Source: an uncultured Allofournierella sp. (lineage in GTDB: Bacteria > Bacillota > Clostridia > Oscillospirales > Ruminococcaceae). Taken from it: a stretch of 45,918 nucleotides of DNA. Below are positions 7,936 through 15,707 of the stretch, piece by piece (the stretch's first letter is position 1; each line of letters starts with the position of its first letter). The DNA lies in the NCBI GenBank assembly GCA_944382705.1, contig CALWNE010000058.1:1-45918 (forward strand). The letters run 5' to 3'. The notes beneath the pieces are model-generated. The model was given only the letters and a program-made list of their open reading frames with translations, made no database searches and was not told the origin of the DNA. The position numbers and the translations under genes were made by a program.

Positions 7936-8087
7936 CAACTTGCCAGGAGTTTTAGTGCATCTTTATCCCTTTCATTATAAGCCTTATGCAGCCGTACGAA
8001 AGGGATTGGAACGCTGCTTCCGCACAAGGATAAAACGGCATAAAAAAAACAGATGCAATCTAGTTTATTATATGGCATAACAAGTTG
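7936..8087. other. Nested complementary segments in the divergent queA/asd leader
   Basis: A rod-like set of nested pairs can be drawn. CAACTTG (7936-7942) pairs with CAAGTTG (8081-8087), GCCA (7942-7945) with TGGC (8073-8076), TGCATCT (7956-7962) with AGATGCA (8051-8057), and TTATCC (7963-7968) with GGATAA (8028-8033). ATCCCTTTC (7965-7973) can instead pair with GAAAGGGAT (7998-8006), so the core is mutually exclusive. The segment lies inside both divergent 5' leaders. I see no conserved lysine, SAM or preQ1 riboswitch core. It may be a leader regulator or a small RNA. Confidence 0.4.
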
Positions 8088-8095
8088 GTTTTCAA
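8067..8095 (-). promoter_or_regulatory. SigA-type promoter for queA-tgt
   Basis: On the minus strand TTGAAA (8095-8090), a 17-base spacer and a perfect TATAAT (8072-8067) point to queA. The transcript would start near 8060 and overlap the asd leader in antisense for over 100 bases. Confidence 0.65.
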
Positions 8096-8178
8096 GCTAG
8101 TTTTCCATATTTGCCGATTTGATGCAGGATATCCCCCGCTTGAAGGGGGTATAGGTCTTAGAAAGGATGATTGCGGTC

Positions 8179-9258
8179 ATGAAGAAGTATCGAGTAGGCG
8201 TGGTTGGTGCCACTGGTATGGTAGGTCAAAGATTCGTTTCCCTGCTGGAGCAGCATCCCTGGTTTGAACTCTGTGCGGTGGCAGCCTCTCCCCGTTCCGC
8301 CGGGAAAACATATGAAGAGGCAGTAGGCCAGCGTTGGATGATGAAAACTCCCATGCCGGAACAGGCAAAAACACTGGTTGTAAAGGACGCTTCCTGTGTA
8401 GAGGAAGTAGCTGCTTGTGTGGATTTTGTGTTCTGTGCAGTGGATATGAATAAAGAGGAAATCAAAGCGCTGGAAACCGCCTACGCTAAAGCGGAGTGTC
8501 CGGTGGTTTCCAACAACAGCGCTCATCGTTTTACCCCGGATGTTCCTATGGTAGTTCCTGAGATTAATGCAGAGCATACTAAAATCATCCAGGCACAGCG
8601 CAATCGATTGGGCACTAAGCGTGGCTTTGTTGCAGTCAAGTCCAATTGCTCTCTGCAAAGCTATGTACCTGCACTGCATCCTTTGCGTGAGGAGTTTGGC
8701 TTGGAAGATGTACTGGTTTGCACCTATCAGGCAATTTCCGGCGCTGGTAAAACCTTTGAGACTTGGCCCGAAATGGTGGATAACTGTATCCCTTACATTG
8801 GCGGCGAGGAGGAAAAGAGTGAGCAGGAACCCCTCAAGCTGTGGGGCCAGGTAGCGGAGGATTCTATTCAGCATGCCACCTCTCCTGCTATCACTGCACA
8901 GTGTCTGCGTGTGCCTGTTTCGGATGGGCATATGGCTGCCGTGTTTGTGCGCTTTAAGAACAAGCCCAGCAAAGAACAGATTTTGCAGCGCTGGACAGAG
9001 TTCCAAGGAGAAGCACAGCGGCTGAATCTCCCCAGTGCACCCAAACAATTTATTCACTATTTCCAGGAAGCAGATCGCCCTCAGGCAAAACTGGATCGCA
9101 ATCTGGAAAATGGTATGGCAATTTCGGTGGGCCGACTGCGGGAAGACAGCCAGTATGACTATAAATTCGTGTGCCTTTCTCACAATACGCTGCGCGGTGC
9201 AGCTGGCGGAGCTGTGCTGCTGGCAGAGCTTTTAGCTGCACAGGGATATTTTGACTAA
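8179..9258 (+). CDS. asd: Aspartate-semialdehyde dehydrogenase
   Basis: A 359-residue NADP-dependent enzyme making aspartate semialdehyde, the branch point to lysine, diaminopimelate, threonine and methionine. The N terminus carries the nucleotide-binding GVVGATGMVGQRF. The catalytic cysteine is in KSNCS and the substrate-binding histidine is in SDGHMAAVF. The SNCS form and overall sequence fit the archaeal/fungal-type Asd common in Clostridia rather than the E. coli type. AAAGGA precedes the ATG at 8179 by about eleven bases; the ATG at 8167 overlaps that ribosome site and is rejected. First gene of asd-dapA-dapB. Confidence 0.95.
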   Translation: MKKYRVGVVGATGMVGQRFVSLLEQHPWFELCAVAASPRSAGKTYEEAVGQRWMMKTPMPEQAKTLVVKDASCVEEVAACVDFVFCAVDMNKEEIKALETAYAKAECPVVSNNSAHRFTPDVPMVVPEINAEHTKIIQAQRNRLGTKRGFVAVKSNCSLQSYVPALHPLREEFGLEDVLVCTYQAISGAGKTFETWPEMVDNCIPYIGGEEEKSEQEPLKLWGQVAEDSIQHATSPAITAQCLRVPVSDGHMAAVFVRFKNKPSKEQILQRWTEFQGEAQRLNLPSAPKQFIHYFQEADRPQAKLDRNLENGMAISVGRLREDSQYDYKFVCLSHNTLRGAAGGAVLLAELLAAQGYFD

Positions 9259-9290
9259 AATTCGCAAACCCAACAAGGAGTATGATCAAC

Positions 9291-10178
9291 ATGAAAAAGC
9301 TAATTTTCACAGGTAGTGCCGTGGCACTCATTACCCCCATGCAGGGGGACGGAACTGTAAACTTTGAAGAATTGGAAAGATTGGCTGAGTTTCATGTGGA
9401 AAGCGGCACCGATGCAATTGTGGTGTGTGGAACAACAGGAGAATCTGCCACTTTGGAGGATGCTGAACATCTGGAATGTATTTCTCGAGTGGTTAAAGTA
9501 GTGGCAGGCCGTATTCCTGTTATCGCAGGTACTGGTTCCAATAACACAGCTCACGCCATTATGATGTCTAAAGAAGCCAAAGAGCGTGGTGCCGATGCCC
9601 TGCTTCTTGTTACCCCCTATTACAATAAAACAAGCCAGGAAGGTCTTATAAAAAGTTTTACCGCTATTGTGGATTCTGTGCAGATGCCGGCTATTATTTA
9701 CAATGTACCTTCCCGTACCGGTGTAAACATCAATCCCCAAACTGCTTTGGAATTAAGTAAAAATCCTTGGATTTGCGGTTTGAAGGAAGCCAGCGGAAAT
9801 ATCTCTCAGGTAGCAGAAATTGCTGCGCTTTGCGGGCAGGAGCTTCCTCTCTATTCTGGAAACGACGACCAGGTAGTTCCCCTGCTGTCTTTAGGTGGCC
9901 AGGGTGTTATCTCGGTTGTGGCTAATGTGGCTCCGGCTCAGATGCATCAGCTCTGCCGGCTGTGGTGGGACGGAAAAACACAGGAAAGCTGCACTATGCA
10001 GTTGCAACTGCTGGAACTGTGCAATGCTATGTTCTGTGATGTGAATCCCAGCCCTGTTAAGATTGCCATGAATCTGTTGGGGTGGAGCGCCGGTGCCTGC
10101 CGTTTGCCCTTGGTGGAACCTTCCGAACAAAATCAGGAAAAAATCCGCCGGGCCTTGCGTAACGCTGGTTTATTGTAA
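9291..10178 (+). CDS. dapA: 4-hydroxy-tetrahydrodipicolinate synthase
   Basis: A 295-residue class I aldolase condensing pyruvate with aspartate semialdehyde. The Schiff-base lysine is Lys165 (GLKEASG), the catalytic tyrosine is Tyr137 (YNVPSRTG), and the threonine pair is Thr48-Thr49 (CGTTGES). AAGGAG lies ten bases before the ATG at 9291; the ATG at 9282 is too close to it. The gene directly follows asd, which makes its substrate. A terminator-like hairpin follows before dapB. Confidence 0.96.
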   Translation: MKKLIFTGSAVALITPMQGDGTVNFEELERLAEFHVESGTDAIVVCGTTGESATLEDAEHLECISRVVKVVAGRIPVIAGTGSNNTAHAIMMSKEAKERGADALLLVTPYYNKTSQEGLIKSFTAIVDSVQMPAIIYNVPSRTGVNINPQTALELSKNPWICGLKEASGNISQVAEIAALCGQELPLYSGNDDQVVPLLSLGGQGVISVVANVAPAQMHQLCRLWWDGKTQESCTMQLQLLELCNAMFCDVNPSPVKIAMNLLGWSAGACRLPLVEPSEQNQEKIRRALRNAGLL

Positions 10179-10182
10179 AACC

Positions 10183-10219
10183 AAACTACCCGACACAGCA
10201 ATGTGCCGGGTAGTTTTTT
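10183..10219 (+). terminator. Intercistronic terminator/attenuator between dapA and dapB
   Basis: AAACTACCCG and CACA (10183-10197) pair with TGTG and CGGGTAGTTT (10202-10216) around a GCAA loop with one mismatch, followed by a run of six T (10214-10219). It is a convincing intrinsic terminator directly upstream of the dapB ribosome site, so part of the transcription probably stops after dapA. Confidence 0.75.
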
Positions 10220-10235
10220 GAAAGGAGAGCAAAAA

Positions 10236-10994
10236 ATGACGAATATTATCATCCAAGGAATCAATGGCCGTATGGGCAAGGTACTGTGCGATTTGATTGA
10301 GCGGCGCAATGACTGCAAAGTTGTGGGAGGTGTGGATATTACCTCCAAAAGCGGGGCTATTCCTGTAGCAGCCAGCTTGGAGGAATTAAATGTAGAGGCC
10401 GATGTGGTGATTGATTTTTCCACTCCCCAAGCTACCAGTGCGGCCCTTCGCTACTGTCAGGCCCACAAAATGGCCTGTGTGGTGTGTACCACTGGTTTGG
10501 ATGACGAATGTGAGCGTTTGATTCAATCTGTCTCACAGACGATTCCTGTTTTTAAAAGTGCCAATATGTCCATGGGTATAAATTTGCTGGCAGAACTGGC
10601 TCAAAAGGCTGTTCAGGCACTGGGCTTAGATTATGATATTGAAATCATCGAAAAGCACCATCACAATAAAGTAGATGCTCCTAGTGGAACAGCTCTCCTG
10701 CTTGCTGATGAAATCAACAAAGCTGCTTCCCACTCTTACCATTATGTATACGACCGCCACGATGTGCGTCAAAAGCGAGATGTACATGAAATCGGTCTCC
10801 ATGCAGTGCGAGGAGGTAGTATCGTAGGAGACCACGATATTTTGTTCTGTGGCCCAGATGAGGTCATTACTCTGTCTCACAGTGCTGGGTCTCGGGCAGT
10901 ATTTGCCAACGGGGCCATCAATGCAGCAGTTTTTGTGGCAAGCCGCACCGCTGGGCTTTATGATATGAAGGATTTGATGCGTTCCCTGCTGTGA
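10236..10994 (+). CDS. dapB: 4-hydroxy-tetrahydrodipicolinate reductase
   Basis: A 252-residue NAD(P)H-dependent reductase forming tetrahydrodipicolinate for lysine and cell-wall diaminopimelate. The nucleotide-binding GINGRMGK is at the N terminus. The family signature EKHHHNKVDAPSGTA carries the catalytic histidine and lysine. AAAGGAGAG lies just before the ATG at 10236; the GTG at 10203 falls inside the upstream hairpin and is rejected. Length is slightly short of the E. coli enzyme but normal for Firmicutes. Confidence 0.96.
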   Translation: MTNIIIQGINGRMGKVLCDLIERRNDCKVVGGVDITSKSGAIPVAASLEELNVEADVVIDFSTPQATSAALRYCQAHKMACVVCTTGLDDECERLIQSVSQTIPVFKSANMSMGINLLAELAQKAVQALGLDYDIEIIEKHHHNKVDAPSGTALLLADEINKAASHSYHYVYDRHDVRQKRDVHEIGLHAVRGGSIVGDHDILFCGPDEVITLSHSAGSRAVFANGAINAAVFVASRTAGLYDMKDLMRSLL

Positions 10995-11020
10995 TTGTAT
11001 TTGTTTGGAGGTAATGCTCA

Positions 11021-12226
11021 ATGAAATTATCCGCTTTTGTACGCATTCTTGGTTGGGCTGCAGTTGCTGTTTGTGTTGTGGGCATATTGGGCGGTTGCTC
11101 TGGTCAAAAGGATTTCCCTGCTGCTTCCTCTATCCCTACACCCACTCCTGGACCCATAGTAGAGACGGTCAGATTTTCCGCAACAGGCGATAATCTGATT
11201 CATGACGGGATTTACAAACAAGCGAAAAAGCGTGCAGAGCTGCAAGGTAAAGAAGGGTATGATTTTTCCTATTGTTATCAGAATCTACTCCCTTTTTACG
11301 AAAAGTTTGATGTGAATTGGATTAACCAGGAAACATTGGTTACCGATACCCTCTCTCCCAGCAGTTACCCCTGTTTTTCCACACCGGGAGATATGGGGCG
11401 TACCCTTTATGATGTGGGATTTCGAGTGTTTAACCTCTCCAACAATCATACTTACGACAAAGGAAAGCAGGGGTTGGTTGACACCCTGGCTTTCTGGCAG
11501 GCAATGCCATCAGATGTGGTAACATGTGGCCTGGTAAATATTCCGGATGGAGATAGTAAAATACCCCTACAAACAGTAAACGGAATCACCATCGCCTACC
11601 TGGGCTACACACAATACACCAACGGAATTCCCACTCCGGATGGTGCCCCTGCTGAACTGATTTACACAAGCGAAACCGAACGGATTCAGAAGCAAATTCA
11701 GCTGGCCAGAAATCAGGCCGATGTGGTAGTAGTAAGCGTTCATTGGGGGGTAGAAGGTAGTCATCAAGTAACTACTGATCAGCAAGTTCTTGCACAACAG
11801 CTGGCTGATTGGGGAGCGGATTTGATTATTGGTACACATCCGCATGTAGTGCAGGATGCACAATGGCTCACAGCGGCAGATGGACGAACTGCCTTTGTGG
11901 CATACTCCCTGGGCAATTTTTTAAATGCTCAGTCCTCCGCAGATACCATGATTGGTTCCGTTCTTACCATTACAATGGAAAAAACCACCCATCCATCCGG
12001 CGACATTCAGGTAAAGTTGCTGAACCCCATTTTGGTTCCCGTCATCAACCATTACGATTCTGATTATGCCAATATCCGACTGTATCTGCTGAGCGACTAT
12101 ACCCAGGAATTGGCGAAATCACATGGAGTAACGGCTAATTTCCCTGGTTTTAGTTTGGAATACATTCAATCCGTGTTGGATGAGAGTATTTCCTCGGAAT
12201 TTTTACAGCAAACATTGCAATCGTAA
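11021..12226 (+). CDS. CapA-family lipoprotein (poly-gamma-glutamate synthesis-type phosphoesterase fold)
   Basis: A 401-residue exported protein. A lipoprotein signal peptide ends in the lipobox LGGC (Cys26), followed by a Pro/Thr-rich linker. The body has the CapA/PgsA metallophosphoesterase-like motifs: SATGDNLIHD, FNLSNNHTYDKG, a VVVSVHWGVEG block and GTHPHVVQ, then AYSLGNF. CapA proteins take part in polyglutamate capsule export in Bacillus, but most clostridial homologues have unknown roles and no capBC genes are nearby. GGAGG precedes the ATG. The 27-base gap after dapB suggests cotranscription with the diaminopimelate genes. Confidence 0.85.
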   Translation: MKLSAFVRILGWAAVAVCVVGILGGCSGQKDFPAASSIPTPTPGPIVETVRFSATGDNLIHDGIYKQAKKRAELQGKEGYDFSYCYQNLLPFYEKFDVNWINQETLVTDTLSPSSYPCFSTPGDMGRTLYDVGFRVFNLSNNHTYDKGKQGLVDTLAFWQAMPSDVVTCGLVNIPDGDSKIPLQTVNGITIAYLGYTQYTNGIPTPDGAPAELIYTSETERIQKQIQLARNQADVVVVSVHWGVEGSHQVTTDQQVLAQQLADWGADLIIGTHPHVVQDAQWLTAADGRTAFVAYSLGNFLNAQSSADTMIGSVLTITMEKTTHPSGDIQVKLLNPILVPVINHYDSDYANIRLYLLSDYTQELAKSHGVTANFPGFSLEYIQSVLDESISSEFLQQTLQS

Positions 12227-12258
12227 GTATATTTCTCAACAGAACTGGAGCTCTATTC

Positions 12259-13215
12259 ATGAAATCATTGCACCCTAGCAACAACAAACCAATGCGTCTG
12301 GATAAATATCTAATGGAGCAGTTCCCCACCCTAAACCTTGGAACACTGAATAAAGCATTGCGTCAAAACAAGATTAAGGTAAACGGAAAAAAGCAGCCTC
12401 TTTCCACAAGGGTTGGCGCCGGAGATGAAATTAAGCTGTTTTTACTGGATGAAATGTTGTATGGCTGCAATGAACAAAAGCAGCAGCCTCTGTTTTTGCA
12501 GACTTCGTATTCAATCACCCCCATTTATGAGGATGAATTTGTATTACTGGTAAACAAACCGGCTGGAGTACCCGTGGCGGATGATAGTACGGCGGACACT
12601 CTGATTCATCGGGCTCAGCGCTACTTATATCTTCAGAATAAATGGAACCCTGACACAGATGATACTCCTGCCTTATGCCATCGATTGGACACTGGCACCA
12701 GCGGCCTTGTAATAATTGCAAAAACCGCAGCTGCCGAACAACAGTTGCTAAAATTGATTCGAGAGCATCGTCTGAAAAAACAATATCTTTGTGTGACCTT
12801 TGGTCGACCCAATCCCCCACAAGCCGTTCTGAACGGATATCTCTATAAGGACGCTCAACAAGGCAAGGTATACATCGCCACCACAGCAGGAACTGGTGCA
12901 AAATCAGTGGAAACGCATTACAAAACCATTCATACAAGCGGTCGCCTTGCGCTACTGGAAGTAAACCTGATTACAGGGCGTACCCATCAGATACGGGCAC
13001 ATATGGCCAGTATCCGCTGTCCTGTTTTAGGCGATAGCAAGTATGGCAATAATACTGTTAACAGGGAACTGAAAATCAAATATCAGGCTCTTTGTGCTTG
13101 GAAACTCACCTTCCCTGCCTTGGAGTCAAAAGAATTGGCCGGATTAAGCGGAAAAACCTTTACCGTGGAAAAACCCTGGTGGGTACAACAGGTATTGGAT
13201 GGTACCTTGCATTAA
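12259..13215 (+). CDS. RluA-family 23S rRNA/tRNA pseudouridine synthase
   Basis: A 318-residue RNA-modifying enzyme. An S4 RNA-binding domain (about 12-62) is followed by the catalytic domain with HRLDTGTSG, whose Asp144 is the catalytic aspartate, and by the family motif GRTHQIRAHMA. The exact uridine target cannot be told from sequence alone. GGAG lies upstream of the ATG. It follows the CapA gene by 32 bases and is the last gene of the plus-strand unit; a bidirectional terminator lies 150 bases on. Confidence 0.88.
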   Translation: MKSLHPSNNKPMRLDKYLMEQFPTLNLGTLNKALRQNKIKVNGKKQPLSTRVGAGDEIKLFLLDEMLYGCNEQKQQPLFLQTSYSITPIYEDEFVLLVNKPAGVPVADDSTADTLIHRAQRYLYLQNKWNPDTDDTPALCHRLDTGTSGLVIIAKTAAAEQQLLKLIREHRLKKQYLCVTFGRPNPPQAVLNGYLYKDAQQGKVYIATTAGTGAKSVETHYKTIHTSGRLALLEVNLITGRTHQIRAHMASIRCPVLGDSKYGNNTVNRELKIKYQALCAWKLTFPALESKELAGLSGKTFTVEKPWWVQQVLDGTLH

Positions 13216-13365
13216 AATCCCCCATACAGTTGGGTGCTTAACAATATTATCCATCTTTGAAGGCGATTTATTGGTTCTCTGAGCGCAAAGAATCCATCCA
13301 TCCCAACAAGGATAGATTTTTAGGTTGATACCCCAAAACAGGCAACTTTAACTTGATAGCATATA

Positions 13366-13405
13366 ACAAAAGCCATTGGAATATTTTCCAATGGCTTTTG
13401 TTTTG
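13366..13405. terminator. Bidirectional terminator between convergent units
   Basis: CAAAAGCCATTGGAAA (13366-13381) pairs with 13385-13400 around a three-base loop. It has T runs on the plus side and the complementary A run on the other. It separates the rluA-type gene from the opp operon. The remainder of the 13216-13492 gap shows no gene; a second, imperfect hairpin at 13451-13485 lies just after the small protein and may be the actual 3' end of the opp transcript. Confidence 0.85.
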
Positions 13406-13492
13406 GGTATGAAATTGGGGTGCGAAACAAAAAATTCTAACGGCTGCGCAATCCAGAATAATGCCCTTTCGGGTTATACCTGGATATTCCGG

Positions 13493-13699
13493 TTAAAAAA
13501 AGCGAAAAAACACCAGATAGAGCGCTAAACACATAAGCGCCATAATTCCTAATGTAATGGGAAGAAACACAATCAGCCCGGCAAGAGTCATGGCCAAGCG
13601 GTCCCCTTTTTCCAGTTCCACATCATCCAGTTCTTCTTCCAGATGCTGTTCGGCTTTTTTTAGGTTTACAACACGATTGATTTTTTTATGAAAAAACAT
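13493..13699 (-). CDS. Small membrane protein at the end of the opp operon
   Basis: A 68-residue protein of unknown function. The first 36 residues are charged (Lys/Glu/Asp-rich, possibly a short amphipathic helix); residues 37-66 form a long hydrophobic stretch, one long or two short membrane helices. AAGGGAT lies before the ATG and the gene starts one base beyond the oppF stop, so it is translated as part of the opp transcript. No family is recognised. A link to the transporter is inferred from position only. Confidence 0.7.
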   Translation of the reverse strand: MFFHKKINRVVNLKKAEQHLEEELDDVELEKGDRLAMTLAGLIVFLPITLGIMALMCLALYLVFFRFF

Positions 13700-13700
13700 G

Positions 13701-14714
13701 TTATCCCTTCTTGTTGTTCAGGGGGAAATGGCAGCAGACATAGTGGTTGTTGCCCATATCTCTCCATTCTGGTTCTTCGGTTTTGCACTTATCTTGGCAA
13801 TAACGGCAGCGAGTATGGAATTTGCAGCCAGAAGGCGGGTTCACCGGGCTGGGAATATCGCCTTCCAGAATAATGCGTTCCCGCTCTGGTTGTTCCTCGG
13901 TGGTAGGAATTGCAGAAAGCAGTGCTTCTGTGTAGGGGTGCAGCGTGTTGGCAAACAATTCATCGGAACCGGCCAACTCCATCATGTTACCCAAATACAT
14001 AACACCGATGCGATCGCTGATGTATTTTACTACACTCAAATCATGCGTGATAAACAGGTAGGTCAGATTCTCCTGCTCTTTCAAATCGGAAAGCAGGTTC
14101 AGAATCTGAGACTGAATGGATACATCCAGGGCAGAAACTGCTTCGTCACAAACCACAAAACGAGGTTTCAATGCCAAGCTACGGGCAATACCAATACGCT
14201 GACGCTGACCACCGGAGAACTGATGGGGGTAGCGGCCGTACATGTAACGAGCCAAGCCACACTTTTCCATGATTTCGTACACATATTCCTGCAAGGCAGG
14301 ATCATTGCGCTTGAACAGCCCGTGAGAAACCAGTCCTTCGCTGATGATTTGGCCCACAGTCATACGAGGATTCAGCGAGGAGTACGGATCCTGGAAAATC
14401 AACTGGAGATCTTTGCGAAGAAGGCGCATATCCTCGGCAGATTGCTCCTTCAGATTAATTGCCTTCCCGTCCTTATAGTAAACGATGTCACCATGGGTTT
14501 GAGGGTAAAGCTGCAACACGGTGCGTCCGAAGGTGGATTTACCACAGCCGGATTCGCCTACCAGGCCCAGAGTCTCTCCTTCGTAGATATCGATGCTGAT
14601 ACCATCATTGGCACGCACATACCGCTGTTCTTCAAAGAACTTTGTCTTTTTGATAGGAAAATATTGCTTCACATCCTTGATTTCCAGCAATACCTTTTGA
14701 TTTTCATTCTGCAT
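13701..14714 (-). CDS. oppF: Oligopeptide ABC transporter ATP-binding protein OppF
   Basis: A 337-residue ATPase, one of the two motor subunits of a peptide importer. Walker A GESGCGKST is at 53-61, the signature FSGGQRQR at 166-173 and Walker B VVCDE at 187-191. The C-terminal oligopeptide-transporter extension carries a cysteine cluster (CKF..RCRYC..KC, about 295-310), which in relatives can bind an iron-sulfur cluster. It overlaps the oppD end by 11 bases, pointing to coupled translation. Confidence 0.94.
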   Translation of the reverse strand: MQNENQKVLLEIKDVKQYFPIKKTKFFEEQRYVRANDGISIDIYEGETLGLVGESGCGKSTFGRTVLQLYPQTHGDIVYYKDGKAINLKEQSAEDMRLLRKDLQLIFQDPYSSLNPRMTVGQIISEGLVSHGLFKRNDPALQEYVYEIMEKCGLARYMYGRYPHQFSGGQRQRIGIARSLALKPRFVVCDEAVSALDVSIQSQILNLLSDLKEQENLTYLFITHDLSVVKYISDRIGVMYLGNMMELAGSDELFANTLHPYTEALLSAIPTTEEQPERERIILEGDIPSPVNPPSGCKFHTRCRYCQDKCKTEEPEWRDMGNNHYVCCHFPLNNKKG

Positions 14715-15699
14715 GGTTGTTTCGCACCGCCTTTTCTGCGTAGAAGCACCGAATCAGGTGCCCCGGTTCTACCTCTACTAATTCCGGTTCCTGGGTTTTG
14801 CATTTTTCTGTGCAGTATTTGCAGCGAGGTGCAAATTTGCAGCCTTCAGGCAGATACAAGGGGTTAGGCACAGCACCAGGGATAGCATCCAGACGCTGAC
14901 CACGAGGAGTGCTCAGTCGAGGAATGGAAGTCATCAGCCCCTCGGTGTAAGGGTGAGAATAAGCTGGGTGGCGGAAAATCGTTTTGGCATCCGCTTTTTC
15001 TACAATTTGGCCGCAGTACATAACCGCCACATCATCTGCCATTTCATGAATAACACCCAAATCATGAGTGATGAACAGAATGGAGGTGCCAGTCTGGTGC
15101 TTCAAATCGTTCATCAGCTTCAGAATTTGAGCCTGAATCGTAACATCCAGCGCCGTGGTGGGCTCGTCTGCAATCAGAAGTTTGGGTTTGCAGGCAAGAG
15201 CCATGGCAATCATAATACGCTGACGCATACCGCCAGACAACTGAAACGGAAATTGCTTTGCAATGCGTTCCGGATTGGGAATTTTCACATCTGACAGCAA
15301 AGAAATTACCCGCTCTCTCGCCTGCTTCTTGTTCATATTCTGGTGGATGCGCAGAACCTCACCGATTTGATGCTCAATAGTAAACACCGGATTAAGGGAG
15401 GTCATGGGCTCCTGGAAAATTACAGAAATTTCGTTGCCTCGGATATGATGCATCTCTTTCATGGAGCAATTGCGGATATCTTTTCCATTAAAGGTAATTT
15501 CACCACTGTCGATATATCCGTTGCCATCCAGCAACTTAATAATGCTCATGGCAGAAACGCTTTTGCCGCTTCCGCTTTCACCTACAATGCCCAGGGTCTT
15601 GCCTGCTTCCAGGCTGTAGGTCACATCATTCACGGCTTTTACAATGCCTTTTTTGGTGTTAAAGAATGTATGAAGATTTTTTACCTCGAGCAAACTCAT
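14704..15699 (-). CDS. oppD: Oligopeptide ABC transporter ATP-binding protein OppD
   Basis: A 331-residue ATPase partner of OppF. Walker A GESGSGKS is at 40-47, the signature is LSGGMRQR, Walker B is LLIADE, and the C-terminal extension has the same CKF..RCKYC..KC cluster. The ATG at 15699 has GAGAGG about eleven bases upstream and gives a typical N terminus (MSLLEVKNL). A GTG at 15711 overlapping the oppC stop is the alternative start. Membrane-associated in the cytoplasm. Confidence 0.94.
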   Translation of the reverse strand: MSLLEVKNLHTFFNTKKGIVKAVNDVTYSLEAGKTLGIVGESGSGKSVSAMSIIKLLDGNGYIDSGEITFNGKDIRNCSMKEMHHIRGNEISVIFQEPMTSLNPVFTIEHQIGEVLRIHQNMNKKQARERVISLLSDVKIPNPERIAKQFPFQLSGGMRQRIMIAMALACKPKLLIADEPTTALDVTIQAQILKLMNDLKHQTGTSILFITHDLGVIHEMADDVAVMYCGQIVEKADAKTIFRHPAYSHPYTEGLMTSIPRLSTPRGQRLDAIPGAVPNPLYLPEGCKFAPRCKYCTEKCKTQEPELVEVEPGHLIRCFYAEKAVRNNHAE

Positions 15700-15707
15700 A
15701 CTGCCAC

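Noticed and set aside
7923..8178. Lysine, SAM or preQ1 riboswitch in the asd/queA leader
   Set aside because: None of the conserved core sequences I know for these classes is visible; only generic pairing remains.
13451..13485. Hairpin after the small opp-linked gene as an intrinsic terminator
   Set aside because: The stem has bulges and no T tract directly after it on the minus strand; noted only within another entry.
13698..14867. Long plus-strand open frame antisense to oppF/oppD
   Set aside because: Shadow of the two well-supported ATPase genes; no ribosome site, no recognisable domain.
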